Of a DNA stretch of 64,000 bases, positions 1 to 9,215 are shown piece after piece. Below the pieces are notes generated by a model. That model was not told the origin of the DNA. It saw only the letters and a program-made list of their open reading frames with translations, and searched no databases. Origin of the DNA: Pectobacterium aroidearum (GTDB lineage Bacteria > Pseudomonadota > Gammaproteobacteria > Enterobacterales > Enterobacteriaceae); assembly GCF_015689195.1 (NCBI RefSeq), contig NZ_CP065044.1:682001-746000 (forward strand), written 5' to 3'. The position numbers were made by a program, and so were the translations under genes. The first letter of the stretch is position 1, and each line of letters begins with the position of its first letter.

Positions 1-8
1 AAAGAGTC

Positions 9-1058
9 ATGCTTGTACACGCATATGGAGCCCATGCGGGCGATAAACCTCTTGAGTCGTTGCAGATTGTCCGCCGTGAGCCGGGAGCTCACGATGTTCA
101 GATTGAGATTGCGTACTGTGGTATCTGCCACTCGGACCTGCATCAGGTACGTGCCGAATGGGCAGGAACGCAGTTTCCCTGCGTGCCTGGCCATGAAATT
201 GTCGGGCGTGTGTCTGCGGTAGGGGCACATGTCACTGGCTTCAAGGCTGGCGATCTGGTGGGGATTGGTTGCATTGTGGACAGCTGTCGTCACTGTGAAG
301 AGTGCGATGATGGCTTAGAAAATTACTGCGATGGTATGGTCGGCACGTATAACGGCAAGACAACGGATGAGCCGGGTTGGACGTTCGGCGGCTATTCCCA
401 GCAGATCGTCGTACATGAACGTTACGTGCTGCGTGTTCGTCATCCTGAGACGGAACTGGCTGCTGTCGCCCCTCTGCTATGTGCGGGGATTACCACCTAT
501 TCGCCGCTGCGCCACTGGAATGCCGGTCCGGGTAAGAAGGTTGGCGTGGTGGGTATCGGCGGGCTTGGCCACATGGGGATCAAGCTGGCGCATGCCATGG
601 GTGCCTATGTTGTGGCGTTCACCACGTCTGAATCGAAACGTGAAGATGCGAAGGCGCTGGGCGCAAACGAGGTCGTGGTTTCCCGTAATGCTGAGGAAAT
701 GGCGGCGCACGCGAGCAGCTTCGATTTAATCCTGAATACCGTTGCCGCACCGCATGATTTGGATGCGTTTCTGGTGCTGTTGAAACGCGATGGTGCATTA
801 ACGCTGGTCGGTGCGCCTGCATCACCGCATCCTTCTCCCAACGTGTTCAACCTGATCATGAAACGCCGTACGGTGGCGGGATCGATGATTGGCGGCATTC
901 CTGAAACGCAGGAAATGCTGGATTTCTGTGCCGAGCACGGGATTGTCTCCGATATCGAGCTGATCCGCGCCGACGAAATCAATGAGGCCTATGAGCGGAT
1001 GCTCAAAGGCGATGTGAAATACCGCTTCGTCATTGATAACGCCACGCTGAACGCCTGA
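9..1058 (+). CDS. yahK: Zinc-dependent NADP-type alcohol/aldehyde reductase, YahK-like
   Basis: A 349-residue medium-chain dehydrogenase/reductase, the same length as E. coli YahK and alike throughout as I recall it. Family members reduce a broad range of aldehydes with NADPH in the cytosol. The N-terminal half has the catalytic zinc site (GICHSDLHQ near residue 38, PGHEIVGRV near 60) and the structural-zinc cysteines (CRHCEECDDGLENYC near 93-107). A Rossmann motif GIGGLGHMG follows near residue 182. The C-terminal half is complete to KYRFVIDN. The start is the ATG at 9; upstream promoter and ribosome site are cut off by the window edge. A strong hairpin follows the stop. The reaction is family knowledge; the physiological substrate is not visible. 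Confidence 0.93.
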   Translation: MLVHAYGAHAGDKPLESLQIVRREPGAHDVQIEIAYCGICHSDLHQVRAEWAGTQFPCVPGHEIVGRVSAVGAHVTGFKAGDLVGIGCIVDSCRHCEECDDGLENYCDGMVGTYNGKTTDEPGWTFGGYSQQIVVHERYVLRVRHPETELAAVAPLLCAGITTYSPLRHWNAGPGKKVGVVGIGGLGHMGIKLAHAMGAYVVAFTTSESKREDAKALGANEVVVSRNAEEMAAHASSFDLILNTVAAPHDLDAFLVLLKRDGALTLVGAPASPHPSPNVFNLIMKRRTVAGSMIGGIPETQEMLDFCAEHGIVSDIELIRADEINEAYERMLKGDVKYRFVIDNATLNA

Positions 1059-1066
1059 TTGGCCTC

Positions 1067-1102
1067 TGTCCCACAGCATTCGCTTTCTGGTGCTGTGGGA
1101 CA
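1067..1102 (+). terminator. 12-bp perfect stem-loop after yahK
   Basis: TGTCCCACAGCA at 1067-1078 is perfectly complemented by 1091-1102, with a 12-nt loop. It begins 9 bases after the yahK stop. There is no T-run behind it, so it may be a Rho-assisted terminator or an mRNA 3' end stabiliser. Confidence 0.5.
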
Positions 1103-1266
1103 GCCATTCACTGATTTATCACACCCTCTGCACCCTGATAAAAACCACACCATCGTAATTTCCTGTCACCAAAGACGTCGGGATGCGGTACTATTCGTCG
1201 GTACTGTTCATTGTTACACCAACGCGTTGATTTTCCTTCCCTATTACAGCGAAAAGACAGTTTAAA

Positions 1267-1809
1267 ATGGAAATTTATCTTGGTTTAGCTCTGGTTGGTT
1301 TGGTGGTGGTCTGGGCGATTTTTACCTACAACCGGTTGATATCTCTGCGACGTTTTAAAGATGAAGCCTGGAGCGGCATTGCGGTACAGCTGAAGCGCCG
1401 CCATGATTTGGCCCCCAATCTTCTGACGTTGGTTAAGCGCTACGCGCAGCACGAAAACGATCTGCTGGAAGCCATTTCACGTCAGCGCACCAGCCAGACT
1501 GGCAGCACGCGCCAAATTGCTCAGAATGAACGGGAATACTCAGGAACGCTGGGGCGTTTTTTTGCGCTGGCGGAAGCTTACCCTGACCTGAAAGCCAACC
1601 AAAACTTCCTCGCCTTGCAGCAATCGCTCTCTGAAATTGAAGAACAACTTCAGATGTCGCGCCGTTATTTCAATGCCACGGTGCGGGATTTCAATATTCA
1701 GGTGGAATCCTTCCCCAGCCTGCTCATTGCCAACCTGTTCCAGTTTAAAACCGAAACGTTCTTTGAACTGGAGAACCCCGCAGAGGGTGACGTTCCGCGG
1801 ATGGAGTGA
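1267..1809 (+). CDS. LemA family membrane-anchored protein
   Basis: A 180-residue LemA-family protein. One N-terminal membrane anchor (about residues 3-20) precedes a helical domain. Family signatures are present: AWSGIAVQLKRRHDLAPNLL near residue 36, YPDLKANQNFLALQ near 105, and SRRYFNATVRDFN near 130. Family topology puts the anchor in the inner membrane; the biochemical role of LemA proteins is not settled. The gene starts at ATG 1267 without a strong Shine-Dalgarno sequence. The DUF2207 gene begins 4 bases after its stop, a pairing seen in many bacteria, so the two very probably work together. Confidence 0.9.
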   Translation: MEIYLGLALVGLVVVWAIFTYNRLISLRRFKDEAWSGIAVQLKRRHDLAPNLLTLVKRYAQHENDLLEAISRQRTSQTGSTRQIAQNEREYSGTLGRFFALAEAYPDLKANQNFLALQQSLSEIEEQLQMSRRYFNATVRDFNIQVESFPSLLIANLFQFKTETFFELENPAEGDVPRME

Positions 1810-1813
1810 CGTG

Positions 1814-3946
1814 ATGGCAAAGTGGAAGGAGGCGCTGCGTCGTTGCGGCTGTCTGGTTTTACTCTGCTGGAGCGCTCTGGTTCAGGCAAACGCGCTGGAT
1901 AATACGTTTATCCCCGGTGTTAGCGCTGCGCCGGGAACAGCGGCTTCTCTTCGGGGGGCGGACGAACGTATTTTGCTGTTTGATTCGCAGGCCCATTTCC
2001 AGACAGATGGCACCATGCTGGTGGATGAGACCATTCAGGTACAGTCGACCGGAGAGCAAATCAAGCGAGGAATTTTCCGCACGCTACCGGTGGTCTGGCA
2101 TCGGCAGGACGGCAGTACGTTCCGGCTGGCGTACCAGATTAAACAGGTGCTGCGGGAGGGAGAACCTGAACGCAACAGCATTGATGACACGGGCGAGCAG
2201 ATTAAGATACTGATTGGCAGCGCCGATCGCCAACTGCAACCCGGTGTTCACCGCTACCGTATTCAGTATCAGGTGAGTAACCATTTCAGCCGCTTTCCTG
2301 ACTGGGATGAACTGTATTGGAACGTCACGGGCAATGGCTGGAGTTACCCCATAAATCAGGTGCGTTTTCGCCTGAACCTGCCGGATCAAGCCGCGTTTCT
2401 CTCTACCCGCGGCAAAGATACCCGCCTGCAATCGATTGATGTCTATACCGGTCCGGTGGGCAGGAAAGGTGATAATGCCCGTATTCTGGCAGATGGCAGC
2501 ATCGAGACGCTCGCGCCGCTGCATCCGGGGGAAGGGGTGACGGTCGCCTACACCTGGCCGCGGAGTATTCTGGCATCCGCCTCCGCACCGCAGGAAGACT
2601 CGCTGCTGGGGCATTGGCTCTCGCCCACGCTGAAAAGTGGCATACTGTGGTTTCCTCCCTTTCTGATCGTGGTTTACTACCTGTTTTGGTGGGGTAAGCA
2701 TATAACCCCCCTTTGCTTAACGAAACCCGCAGTCGTGCCGTTGTATAGCGTTCCCAATGACATTTATCCCGGCTATGTACGCTACCTCTGTCAACGAACC
2801 TACGATAATGTGGCTTTCTCCAGCGATATCCTGGATCTGGTTGCTAAGCGTGCGATTGCACTGACAAAAGTCATCCATAAGCCGAGAAAAAGCCGAAGTG
2901 GTATGACGCAGAGGCGAGAAGAGCAGTGGCTCACTCGCTTACCTGAAAGCGAATCCATGAAGCTGACCTCTGAGGATAAACAGCTCCTTAGCACTTTGTT
3001 TCCCGGCAAGACGAAGAAACTGGATATTACAGAAACCAGTATGCGTTCGGTGCCGATGCAGAAGGCGCGCAAGGCGCAGAAGGCGCATTATGAAAAAATG
3101 CACCCGACGCTGTTTTTATCGATTTCCGGCGCGGTGAGGTCGGGCATCGCCCTGACCCTGCTGGTTCCTGTGCTGTACGGCCTGTTCTTTGACCTTAGAG
3201 CGGCGATGAGCACGATTTTCTGCCTGCCTTTTCTGCTGTTCAGTACGCTGCTGTGTTTCAAGTTACTGAAATATGCACGCTATTCCGCGCTGCTACGCAA
3301 TAGCGAGAAAAGCAAAGTCTCGCTCTTTCTGGTGTTGGCGGGTTTCCTCTTCACATTGCCTTTTGGCCTTTCGCTGTTGCGCTTACTGACATCATCCCTG
3401 CTGCCGACAGACTATCGGGGGGCCTTATCGGTAAGCCTGTTACTGTGTCTGGGTTTCTTCTGCATCGTCCCGCGTCATACCCAGAAAGCATTGAATGGTC
3501 TGGCCGTAGCCAAAGGGATGACGCTGTATCTGCGCGCCGCAGAAGAGCGTCGTTATGAAACGTTGTATCCGCCCGATGAGCGAGTGACCCATTTTGAACG
3601 CATGCTGCCTTATGCGCTGGCATTGGGCGTGGGGGAAACCTGGGCGAACACCTTTGCCCAGTATCTGAAGCGTCACCAAATGGTTTCCGACGTGTTCTCC
3701 AGTACGCAGTGGGACGGTATTTCCCAGTTCAACAGCGCGTGTAGCGCCTCGTCAAGGACGGTGGTGAACTCCGGTTCTGGCGGTGGAGGCGGCAGTTCCA
3801 GTGGTTCGGGTTCTTCCGGCGGAGGCTCGTCGGGGGGGGGGGGCCGGCGGCGGTGGAGGCGGCGGGTGGTAAACATCATCAAGCACTGTGCTTTGGGGCA
3901 ACATTTCATCTGCGATGAACAAGGGAAAAAAGAAAATGATGGATAA
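1814..3946 (+). CDS. DUF2207 membrane protein, C-terminus frameshifted at a poly-G tract
   Basis: A large DUF2207 (YciQ-like) membrane protein, 710 residues as read. It has a signal peptide, an extracytoplasmic domain of about 240 residues, a transmembrane segment near residue 275, a cytoplasmic loop, and a cluster of four or so membrane helices around residues 440-560. It ends in a Gly/Ser-rich tail. The tail runs into 12 consecutive G at 3832-3843 and then changes to an Arg-rich sequence that stops at 3946, inside the next gene. With 11 G the reading frame would give a Gly-rich end with a final Trp and stop at 3872, the usual ending for this family. The tract is therefore either a sequencing or assembly indel or a length-variable switch. 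I chose ATG 1814, 4 bases after the LemA stop and just before the signal peptide; the frame stays open back to 1637 but overlaps the LemA gene. Confidence 0.85.
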   Translation: MAKWKEALRRCGCLVLLCWSALVQANALDNTFIPGVSAAPGTAASLRGADERILLFDSQAHFQTDGTMLVDETIQVQSTGEQIKRGIFRTLPVVWHRQDGSTFRLAYQIKQVLREGEPERNSIDDTGEQIKILIGSADRQLQPGVHRYRIQYQVSNHFSRFPDWDELYWNVTGNGWSYPINQVRFRLNLPDQAAFLSTRGKDTRLQSIDVYTGPVGRKGDNARILADGSIETLAPLHPGEGVTVAYTWPRSILASASAPQEDSLLGHWLSPTLKSGILWFPPFLIVVYYLFWWGKHITPLCLTKPAVVPLYSVPNDIYPGYVRYLCQRTYDNVAFSSDILDLVAKRAIALTKVIHKPRKSRSGMTQRREEQWLTRLPESESMKLTSEDKQLLSTLFPGKTKKLDITETSMRSVPMQKARKAQKAHYEKMHPTLFLSISGAVRSGIALTLLVPVLYGLFFDLRAAMSTIFCLPFLLFSTLLCFKLLKYARYSALLRNSEKSKVSLFLVLAGFLFTLPFGLSLLRLLTSSLLPTDYRGALSVSLLLCLGFFCIVPRHTQKALNGLAVAKGMTLYLRAAEERRYETLYPPDERVTHFERMLPYALALGVGETWANTFAQYLKRHQMVSDVFSSTQWDGISQFNSACSASSRTVVNSGSGGGGGSSSGSGSSGGGSSGGGGRRRWRRRVVNIIKHCALGQHFICDEQGKKENDG
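3832..3843 (+). repeat. Homopolymer of 12 G at the end of the DUF2207 gene
   Basis: Twelve consecutive G within a Gly/Ser codon run. The length decides the frame: 12 G gives stop 3946, 11 G gives stop 3872. Such tracts are prone to slipped-strand mispairing and to sequencing error. Confidence 0.95.
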
Positions 3947-5642
3947 GCATGTAAACGAAACCGAGGTTCCATCACAAGACGAGCTACGTATACGGGATGA
4001 AGCGCTGACAGCAATCAACAAATGGTTTGATACGCAGGAGCAAAGGGACGGACTTGATGAGATTATATCGCGCACAACATTGCAAGCGGGCATCCATCAC
4101 GATGTGATGCTGGATTATGCGCCGGGCCGTACGTCGATATCCCCGGAATCGAAGCGTGATGCCGACGGGGTATCTCCCGGCAGTCGCAAAGGGGCGCTGA
4201 GCGTCACGCAAATACAGGAAGAGGTGGTTCCGGCGCTGGCGCAGGCTATCGCACAGCGTGTTGAGAAACTGGCCGATACGGCGCTAATTGACTATCGATT
4301 CTGTTTTCGGGCTGTATTTCCGGCAACCGAAGGCCGCCTGCTGATTACACTGTTTACATTCACCAATGAGGTGAAAAAGCAGCGGCTGCTGGCGTCTATT
4401 CATGACTATATCGATCGATACCTTACGCATGGCAATGCGCCGACGGAGCAGCTGCAAACCTTCTTTTTGGCTCGCCACCTGCTTGATGTACAGCTCTTTC
4501 CCTCGCAGGATATCCGCTGGATCATGACTCAGTTTGAGCGCATTCAGCAGCGAAACGCAGGGAGTGCGGAATTATCAGAGCATCGACGCAATATTATCGG
4601 CGCATTAAAAAAGTGGGTAGAGCCGCAATTTCTGTTGCGGTATTGCGACGTGTCCCAGCCTAAGCAGTCCTTTCAACCGGTAAGCTATACCCTTAGACCT
4701 GGAATCAGTTTGGATTGGCAGGATTCACAAATGCTTCACCCCGTAGAACTCGTGCTCTATGCGGCAGTCATGATCCTGCGTTATGAACCTTCCTACAGTA
4801 AATCTCAGGCGCTGGAATATCTGGATATCGCGAAGCAGTTGGGTTATCCACGTGCAATCAGCATGATGGAAGAGGGAAGCGGTACGTTTGAGCAACAGCA
4901 GATTAACCTAAAGAATGACTGGGTTGAGTGCGTGGCGAATGACGTGTTTTCTACCATCACGATTCGTATTCGTAAGGAAAGCGCTGAAGCGTATGAGCAG
5001 GCGCTGAGCTTCATTACGCGGTTACTGGCGATCGGCTTTCCAAAGAGCTACAAGATCGTCCTGAAATCGTCGGTGCGACAGTACCTCCCCATCAAGGGGC
5101 TGGCAAAGTCAGATACTCATCGCTTTTTTGCTAACGCGTTGCAGTATGTCTCGAACTACCCGTTTCTTGAGGATTATGCTCGTGCAGCGATTGAGCAATT
5201 TGAATGGTATGCCGATTCGGAAGGTGAGAAGTGCTGTATGCCGGGAAGTTATGCGGTATTTGGGCTGGGTCTGGCCGATGCCGCGTATTTCCCGCTCGTA
5301 AAAGCGTATATGGAAAACGTGGATGATGAACATCAATCGGTACAGGATGGCTTCATTCGTGCGTTTTTCGATAAGCATGGCGTGACGACGCAGAACGTGG
5401 CGACGCTGGTTGCCTGCCTGAGCCATGCGACAGAAAGCCTAAAACTGAATATGTTACCTGCGCTAGAGGATGATGTGCTGTTCGAACAACTGGTCGAAGC
5501 GGTACGGGCGCAGGAGCCTGCCGTGATCGAACATATTGTGTATCTCATCTGGGGCAATACCAAGAAACTCGCCGCACTGGTGAAAAAATCGGAAGCGAAG
5601 CGCGGCGCGTTATTAACGTCGCTCATTCAGGCTTCGGCGTAA
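3936..5642 (+). CDS. Unknown 568-residue protein, third gene of the LemA/DUF2207 unit
   Basis: I do not recognise this protein with confidence; it may belong to an uncharacterised DUF family such as DUF6138. It has no signal peptide and no hydrophobic segment, and looks helical and cytoplasmic. The C-terminal third (residues about 380-560) reads like stacked helical repeats, with a CCMPGSYAVFGLGLAD stretch near residue 430. I prefer ATG 3936 (10 bases after AAGGG) or 3939; GTG 3888 and ATG 3915 are also in frame. It sits 63 bases after the expected DUF2207 stop at 3872, or overlaps that gene by 11 bases if the 12-G reading is used. Same strand and tight spacing argue for an operon. No function is proposed. 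Confidence 0.8.
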   Translation: MMDKHVNETEVPSQDELRIRDEALTAINKWFDTQEQRDGLDEIISRTTLQAGIHHDVMLDYAPGRTSISPESKRDADGVSPGSRKGALSVTQIQEEVVPALAQAIAQRVEKLADTALIDYRFCFRAVFPATEGRLLITLFTFTNEVKKQRLLASIHDYIDRYLTHGNAPTEQLQTFFLARHLLDVQLFPSQDIRWIMTQFERIQQRNAGSAELSEHRRNIIGALKKWVEPQFLLRYCDVSQPKQSFQPVSYTLRPGISLDWQDSQMLHPVELVLYAAVMILRYEPSYSKSQALEYLDIAKQLGYPRAISMMEEGSGTFEQQQINLKNDWVECVANDVFSTITIRIRKESAEAYEQALSFITRLLAIGFPKSYKIVLKSSVRQYLPIKGLAKSDTHRFFANALQYVSNYPFLEDYARAAIEQFEWYADSEGEKCCMPGSYAVFGLGLADAAYFPLVKAYMENVDDEHQSVQDGFIRAFFDKHGVTTQNVATLVACLSHATESLKLNMLPALEDDVLFEQLVEAVRAQEPAVIEHIVYLIWGNTKKLAALVKKSEAKRGALLTSLIQASA

Positions 5643-5666
5643 TCTTAAACGTAATGACGACAATCA

Positions 5667-5695
5667 CAGGGTAAGGCCGCGGGTGCCTTACCCTG
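5667..5695 (+). terminator. 11-bp stem-loop between the unknown gene and the dehydrogenase
   Basis: CAGGGTAAGGC (5667-5677) pairs perfectly with 5685-5695 around a 7-nt loop. The next gene's ribosome site AAGGA follows directly, so it could end upstream transcription or be part of a structured leader. There is no T-run. Confidence 0.45.
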
Positions 5696-5710
5696 CTAAG
5701 GAACGTGCTT

Positions 5711-6637
5711 ATGACCGCTATTCTGCTGCTGGACTCGCGTGCCGATGAGATCGGCTCTGTCTTAAATCATAATGCGCCGGAGCTTGAGCTGGTGCTATCA
5801 AACGGTACGGCGGAGCAGGCGGCGAGCTGTCCGATCTGGCTGGGTGAACCGGATACCGCAGCGGCATTGCTGGCTCAAGGGGCTAAACCAACGTGGCTAC
5901 AGTCTACGTGGGCAGGGTTCAAGCCGCTGCTGGCTGAAGGGTTGCCGCGCGATTACCGTCTAAGCCGCGCCGTCGGCGTGTTTGGACAGCCGATAGCCGA
6001 ATATGTGATTGCCTATATGCTCAGGCATGAGCTACGTCTGGGGGAACGGCAAGCCAGTCAGGAAGAACGGCGTTGGGATCACCGTTTACCGGGATCGCTG
6101 GCGGATAAGAAGGTGCTGATTGTCGGTGCGGGAGAGATCGGCTGCGAGGTTGCAGGCTTTCTACGGCCTTTTGGCGTCGAGTTATACGGCATCGTCAGCA
6201 CGCCAAGGCAGCGACCTGATTTTAAACGGGTCATGAGCTTAGCAGAGCTACCCGCCGCGATGCCGACAGCCGATTATGTCATCAACCTTCTTCCTGATAC
6301 GTCGGCCACCACCGATATCTATGATGCCCGTTTGTTTGCAGCGATGAAGCCTTCGGCGCTGTTTATTAATGTCGGGCGTGGTAGTGCCGTGGTGGATGAT
6401 GATTTACAAGCGGCGCTGCGTGACGGACAAATTGCGGGAGCCGTGCTGGATGTATTCAGACAAGAGCCGTTGCCGTACAGCCACCCGTTCTGGAACACGC
6501 CGAACCTGACATTGACGGCGCACATTGCCGGGCCGATGGTGCCGGGACTAATGGGACGCTTATTTCTGGATAATCTCGCTCGCTTTCATGCGGATAATAC
6601 GCTGCGTGGCGAGGTGGATTTTAATCGCGAATATTAA
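5711..6637 (+). CDS. D-2-hydroxyacid dehydrogenase (NAD-dependent)
   Basis: A 308-residue member of the D-isomer-specific 2-hydroxyacid dehydrogenase family, which interconverts 2-keto acids and D-2-hydroxy acids with NAD(P)H in the cytosol. The nucleotide-binding motif VLIVGAGEIGCEV lies near residue 140. Catalytic residues expected for the family are visible: Arg in NVGRGSAVVDD, Glu in FRQEPLPYSHP, and His in TAHIAGP. Start ATG 5711 has AAGGA 7 bases upstream; GTG 5705 is less likely. Within the family it resembles GhrA-like glyoxylate/hydroxypyruvate reductases, but the substrate cannot be read from sequence. Confidence 0.87.
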   Translation: MTAILLLDSRADEIGSVLNHNAPELELVLSNGTAEQAASCPIWLGEPDTAAALLAQGAKPTWLQSTWAGFKPLLAEGLPRDYRLSRAVGVFGQPIAEYVIAYMLRHELRLGERQASQEERRWDHRLPGSLADKKVLIVGAGEIGCEVAGFLRPFGVELYGIVSTPRQRPDFKRVMSLAELPAAMPTADYVINLLPDTSATTDIYDARLFAAMKPSALFINVGRGSAVVDDDLQAALRDGQIAGAVLDVFRQEPLPYSHPFWNTPNLTLTAHIAGPMVPGLMGRLFLDNLARFHADNTLRGEVDFNREY

Positions 6638-6662
6638 ATAATTACTTGGCGAATTATAAATT

Positions 6663-6703
6663 AATGAGTTAATTGTTATTGATATAATTTCAATTAACTC
6701 ATT
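6663..6703 (+). terminator. AT-rich 13-bp perfect stem-loop
   Basis: AATGAGTTAATTG (6663-6675) pairs perfectly with 6691-6703 around a 15-nt loop, shortly after the dehydrogenase stop. It probably ends that transcript. The rest of 6704-6858 is AT-rich leader for the next gene, with TAAGGAA at 6844-6850 as ribosome site. Confidence 0.5.
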
Positions 6704-6858
6704 TAAAAAGTTTCATTTTAAATATTTTTGTAAAAATTTATTGAGATTATATCGCGTGTCGGTGTAATACTACTCTCGCTAAGAATCAATATTAGTTAAT
6801 TTTTAAATAATAAGTCTGCGTTCTATTTGAGAATACTCAAAAATAAGGAAATCTTGGG

Positions 6859-8337
6859 ATGAAATATCATCGTTTGAATTTATGTCTTGCGGCAGCAGGA
6901 CTGGCATTCTGTATGAGCTCAGCGCTTGCTGAAACCAGCGTTTCTGTCGAAGTTAAGGATATAGGGAAACTGCAAAAGAAAGGTACGGTTTCTGCCTTTA
7001 ATGCGCCCAGCAGTATACAAGCACATGCTGCAAGTAATTATAAATTTCACAAAGCGGAAAATGAGGGCGTTGTCGTTATTTCCCCTAATGCATCAACTGC
7101 GCAGACTGATGCAAAAAGCGCACAAAAGAAATCGTTATCAAGCACCCAAGCTCTTGCTAATGACTCCACGTTCACCCCTTTGTGTCCCACCCTTGCTGTA
7201 AATTCAATTTATACGCTGGATGGGCTGCAAAGTGGAGGTAGCGCCTGTTATCACTTTGAAATTACTCAGCGTTCTAAAACAACCGCTTTCGTCGTAGGCA
7301 TGAGTCCTGAAACAGATATTGCACTCAGCTTGATGCGCGATGATGGCCAGAATAATGTGACGGCAATTAATTATTCAAATCAAGCGGGAAATGCTGATGA
7401 AGCTACGTTAGATTTAACTCCGCCGGGACACTATTACTGGTTTATGGAGGCCAATACGGCTGATGGCTCCGGTTTTAATTTTGGCGCTATCGTTAATACG
7501 AATGTTGATGACTATGAGCTAAATGATATTCCTTCTCTGGCCACCCCTATGTCTGATAGTTTGAGGGAAGTCGAGGCTAACTCTGATAGCGATTCTGATG
7601 CGGATTATTATGCATTTACAGCAACCCGTGGCCAGCATGTTTTACTTCGCTTTAATGGCGTAACGAGCGGCACCAATAACAACTGGTTACTGGCGTCTTC
7701 CTCCGATGGGGGCAATACCTGGACAACCCGTAATACCGGACAGGATATTACTATCATTCCATCTCAGCCGAATGAGAAAGTTTTGGTGAGAGTGCTGCCT
7801 AATCCATCAAAATTACCGACCGTTTCTCAGAAATATAAGCTAACTTTGGGCTCCAAAATTGTTCAGTTTAGCCATTCTGTGTCGGGGGAAAGCACCGTTC
7901 TGCGTATCCCTAGTTCTGCACCGACAGCTTATGGTTTTATGACCACGCAAGCCTATCGGGATGTGACCTGGGGAGTGACGATGGCGGATTCCACCGGAGC
8001 GGGTATTCCAAATATTGTGGCAATTCTTATACTCGACCAACGAGAAAACAATGGTGAGTTAGAGTTTAATGCTGCCAACGCTCACGGAATAATAACGGAT
8101 GCAAACGGCAAGGCTTCTGGGTCTGTGAAATTGGATAACTGTTATGCTGATTACACGACACAGTTCCAAGACTACAGCCAGGGTTATATTAATACGTGGA
8201 GAACAACCTACGATGTGGGTGCATGGCGTATTGAAGTCCCGGCTCAGAGCGGTGTTGGTGTAGGCGGAAATAATGTCACTCACGTCACCTTCGGGCACAT
8301 TTGTAAGCAAACCTTGCTGAAAAGTGTGAAATCCTGA
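6859..8337 (+). CDS. Secreted protein with PPC-like beta domains
   Basis: A 492-residue exported protein of unknown role. It has a clear Sec signal peptide (cleavage near ALA-ET, residue 25). Region 115-210 resembles a bacterial pre-peptidase C-terminal (PPC) domain, with a YTLDGLQSG...CYHFEI start and a GHYYWFMEA strand. A second comparable block begins near residue 220 (DYELNDIPSLATPM). Residues about 360-480 form another beta-rich domain (YRDVTWGVTMADSTGAGIPN) that looks like an immunoglobulin-like fold. No protease or other catalytic domain is visible, so it may be an accessory or binding protein. The gene stands alone between two hairpins and is AT-richer than its housekeeping neighbours, consistent with accessory content. 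Confidence 0.75.
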   Translation: MKYHRLNLCLAAAGLAFCMSSALAETSVSVEVKDIGKLQKKGTVSAFNAPSSIQAHAASNYKFHKAENEGVVVISPNASTAQTDAKSAQKKSLSSTQALANDSTFTPLCPTLAVNSIYTLDGLQSGGSACYHFEITQRSKTTAFVVGMSPETDIALSLMRDDGQNNVTAINYSNQAGNADEATLDLTPPGHYYWFMEANTADGSGFNFGAIVNTNVDDYELNDIPSLATPMSDSLREVEANSDSDSDADYYAFTATRGQHVLLRFNGVTSGTNNNWLLASSSDGGNTWTTRNTGQDITIIPSQPNEKVLVRVLPNPSKLPTVSQKYKLTLGSKIVQFSHSVSGESTVLRIPSSAPTAYGFMTTQAYRDVTWGVTMADSTGAGIPNIVAILILDQRENNGELEFNAANAHGIITDANGKASGSVKLDNCYADYTTQFQDYSQGYINTWRTTYDVGAWRIEVPAQSGVGVGGNNVTHVTFGHICKQTLLKSVKS

Positions 8338-8359
8338 TACGCATGAGCAAGTGAAATAT

Positions 8360-8422
8360 CAGGCCGCCTTAATGTCAGGCGGTCTGGCTGTGGAGGCGGG
8401 CTCATGGCTTCACCTCCACAGC
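8360..8422 (+). terminator. Tandem stem-loops after the secreted protein gene
   Basis: Two hairpins in series: CAGGCCGCCT (8360-8369) with AGGCGGTCTG (8377-8386), then GCTGTGGAGG (8387-8396) with a perfect partner at 8413-8422. No clear T-run follows. From 8423 to 8641 I see nothing else except the presumed tRNA promoter. Confidence 0.45.
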
Positions 8423-8641
8423 GATGTTGCTGATACGATATTGCTGATACAGTGTGCGGCAATGTTTTTCAGCGAAAAGAGCTTGCCACGCTAAGTTGAT
8501 TGGTACATAATGCTGACCGTTGAATCGCTTGGTTAGTAAATAGTGATTAAATTCATTAGGTTACGTGTGATTCAGTAGGGTTTTATGGATTCTCATTTCA
8601 GTGTGGTTTGCTGAAGTAAGAGATAATAAATCCGATTCTAT

Positions 8642-8717
<76 letters not shown>

Positions 8718-9215
8718 AAATTCTTCATCATCCTCGTTACTCTCTTCTTTAATTCGACAGCGTGTTTGTACCCCTCTTGGTATCGTCTTTACTCTCATTA
8801 AATATCTACGCTTCTTCAGGAATTCAGCGCCTGTTTGACAATCCAGCGGAAAGCCAGATCGAATATATCACTTAACATTCCGAACCCAAGGAGTCTATGA
8901 CCACTCTGTCACTGGTTTCCTCCAGAGCCCCATTCCATATCAGTTAATAGTGCTTATTTTTATATAGAGGATAATAACGATTTCATCTTATCATTATAAT
9001 GAAATATTAGTTTGGTGACTGTGTCGCTTTTATTCCTTTTTCATCAAAAAAGTAAAAATAATATTTTGTTTTTTATCTGTTGTAGGCGATCTTTTACGTC
9101 TTATTTTGTTTATTACTCTTCTTTTTTAATAACTTGATGTTAATCTCTCAGCTTTTTTAAATAATTCCTGTTGTGATATAAAAACATTTCTATTTTTTCT
9201 TTTAAAAGGGATTGT
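8718..9215. other. AT-rich intergenic DNA downstream of tRNA-Gly
   Basis: Almost 500 bases without a convincing gene; the second half (8940-9215) is strongly AT-rich. I found no integrase and no direct repeat of the tRNA 3' end by eye. It probably carries the leader and promoter of the small exported protein at 9216. Confidence 0.5.

Noticed and set aside
1637-1813. Upstream extension of the DUF2207 gene
   Set aside because: Overlaps the LemA gene and precedes the signal peptide; ATG 1814 is far more natural.
2084-2701. 205-codon open frame opposite the DUF2207 gene
   Set aside because: Antisense shadow with unnatural composition and no ribosome site.
8718-9215. Integrated prophage or island with integrase after tRNA-Gly
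   Set aside because: No integrase, no direct repeat of the tRNA end found by eye, and only one small gene before ordinary chromosome resumes.
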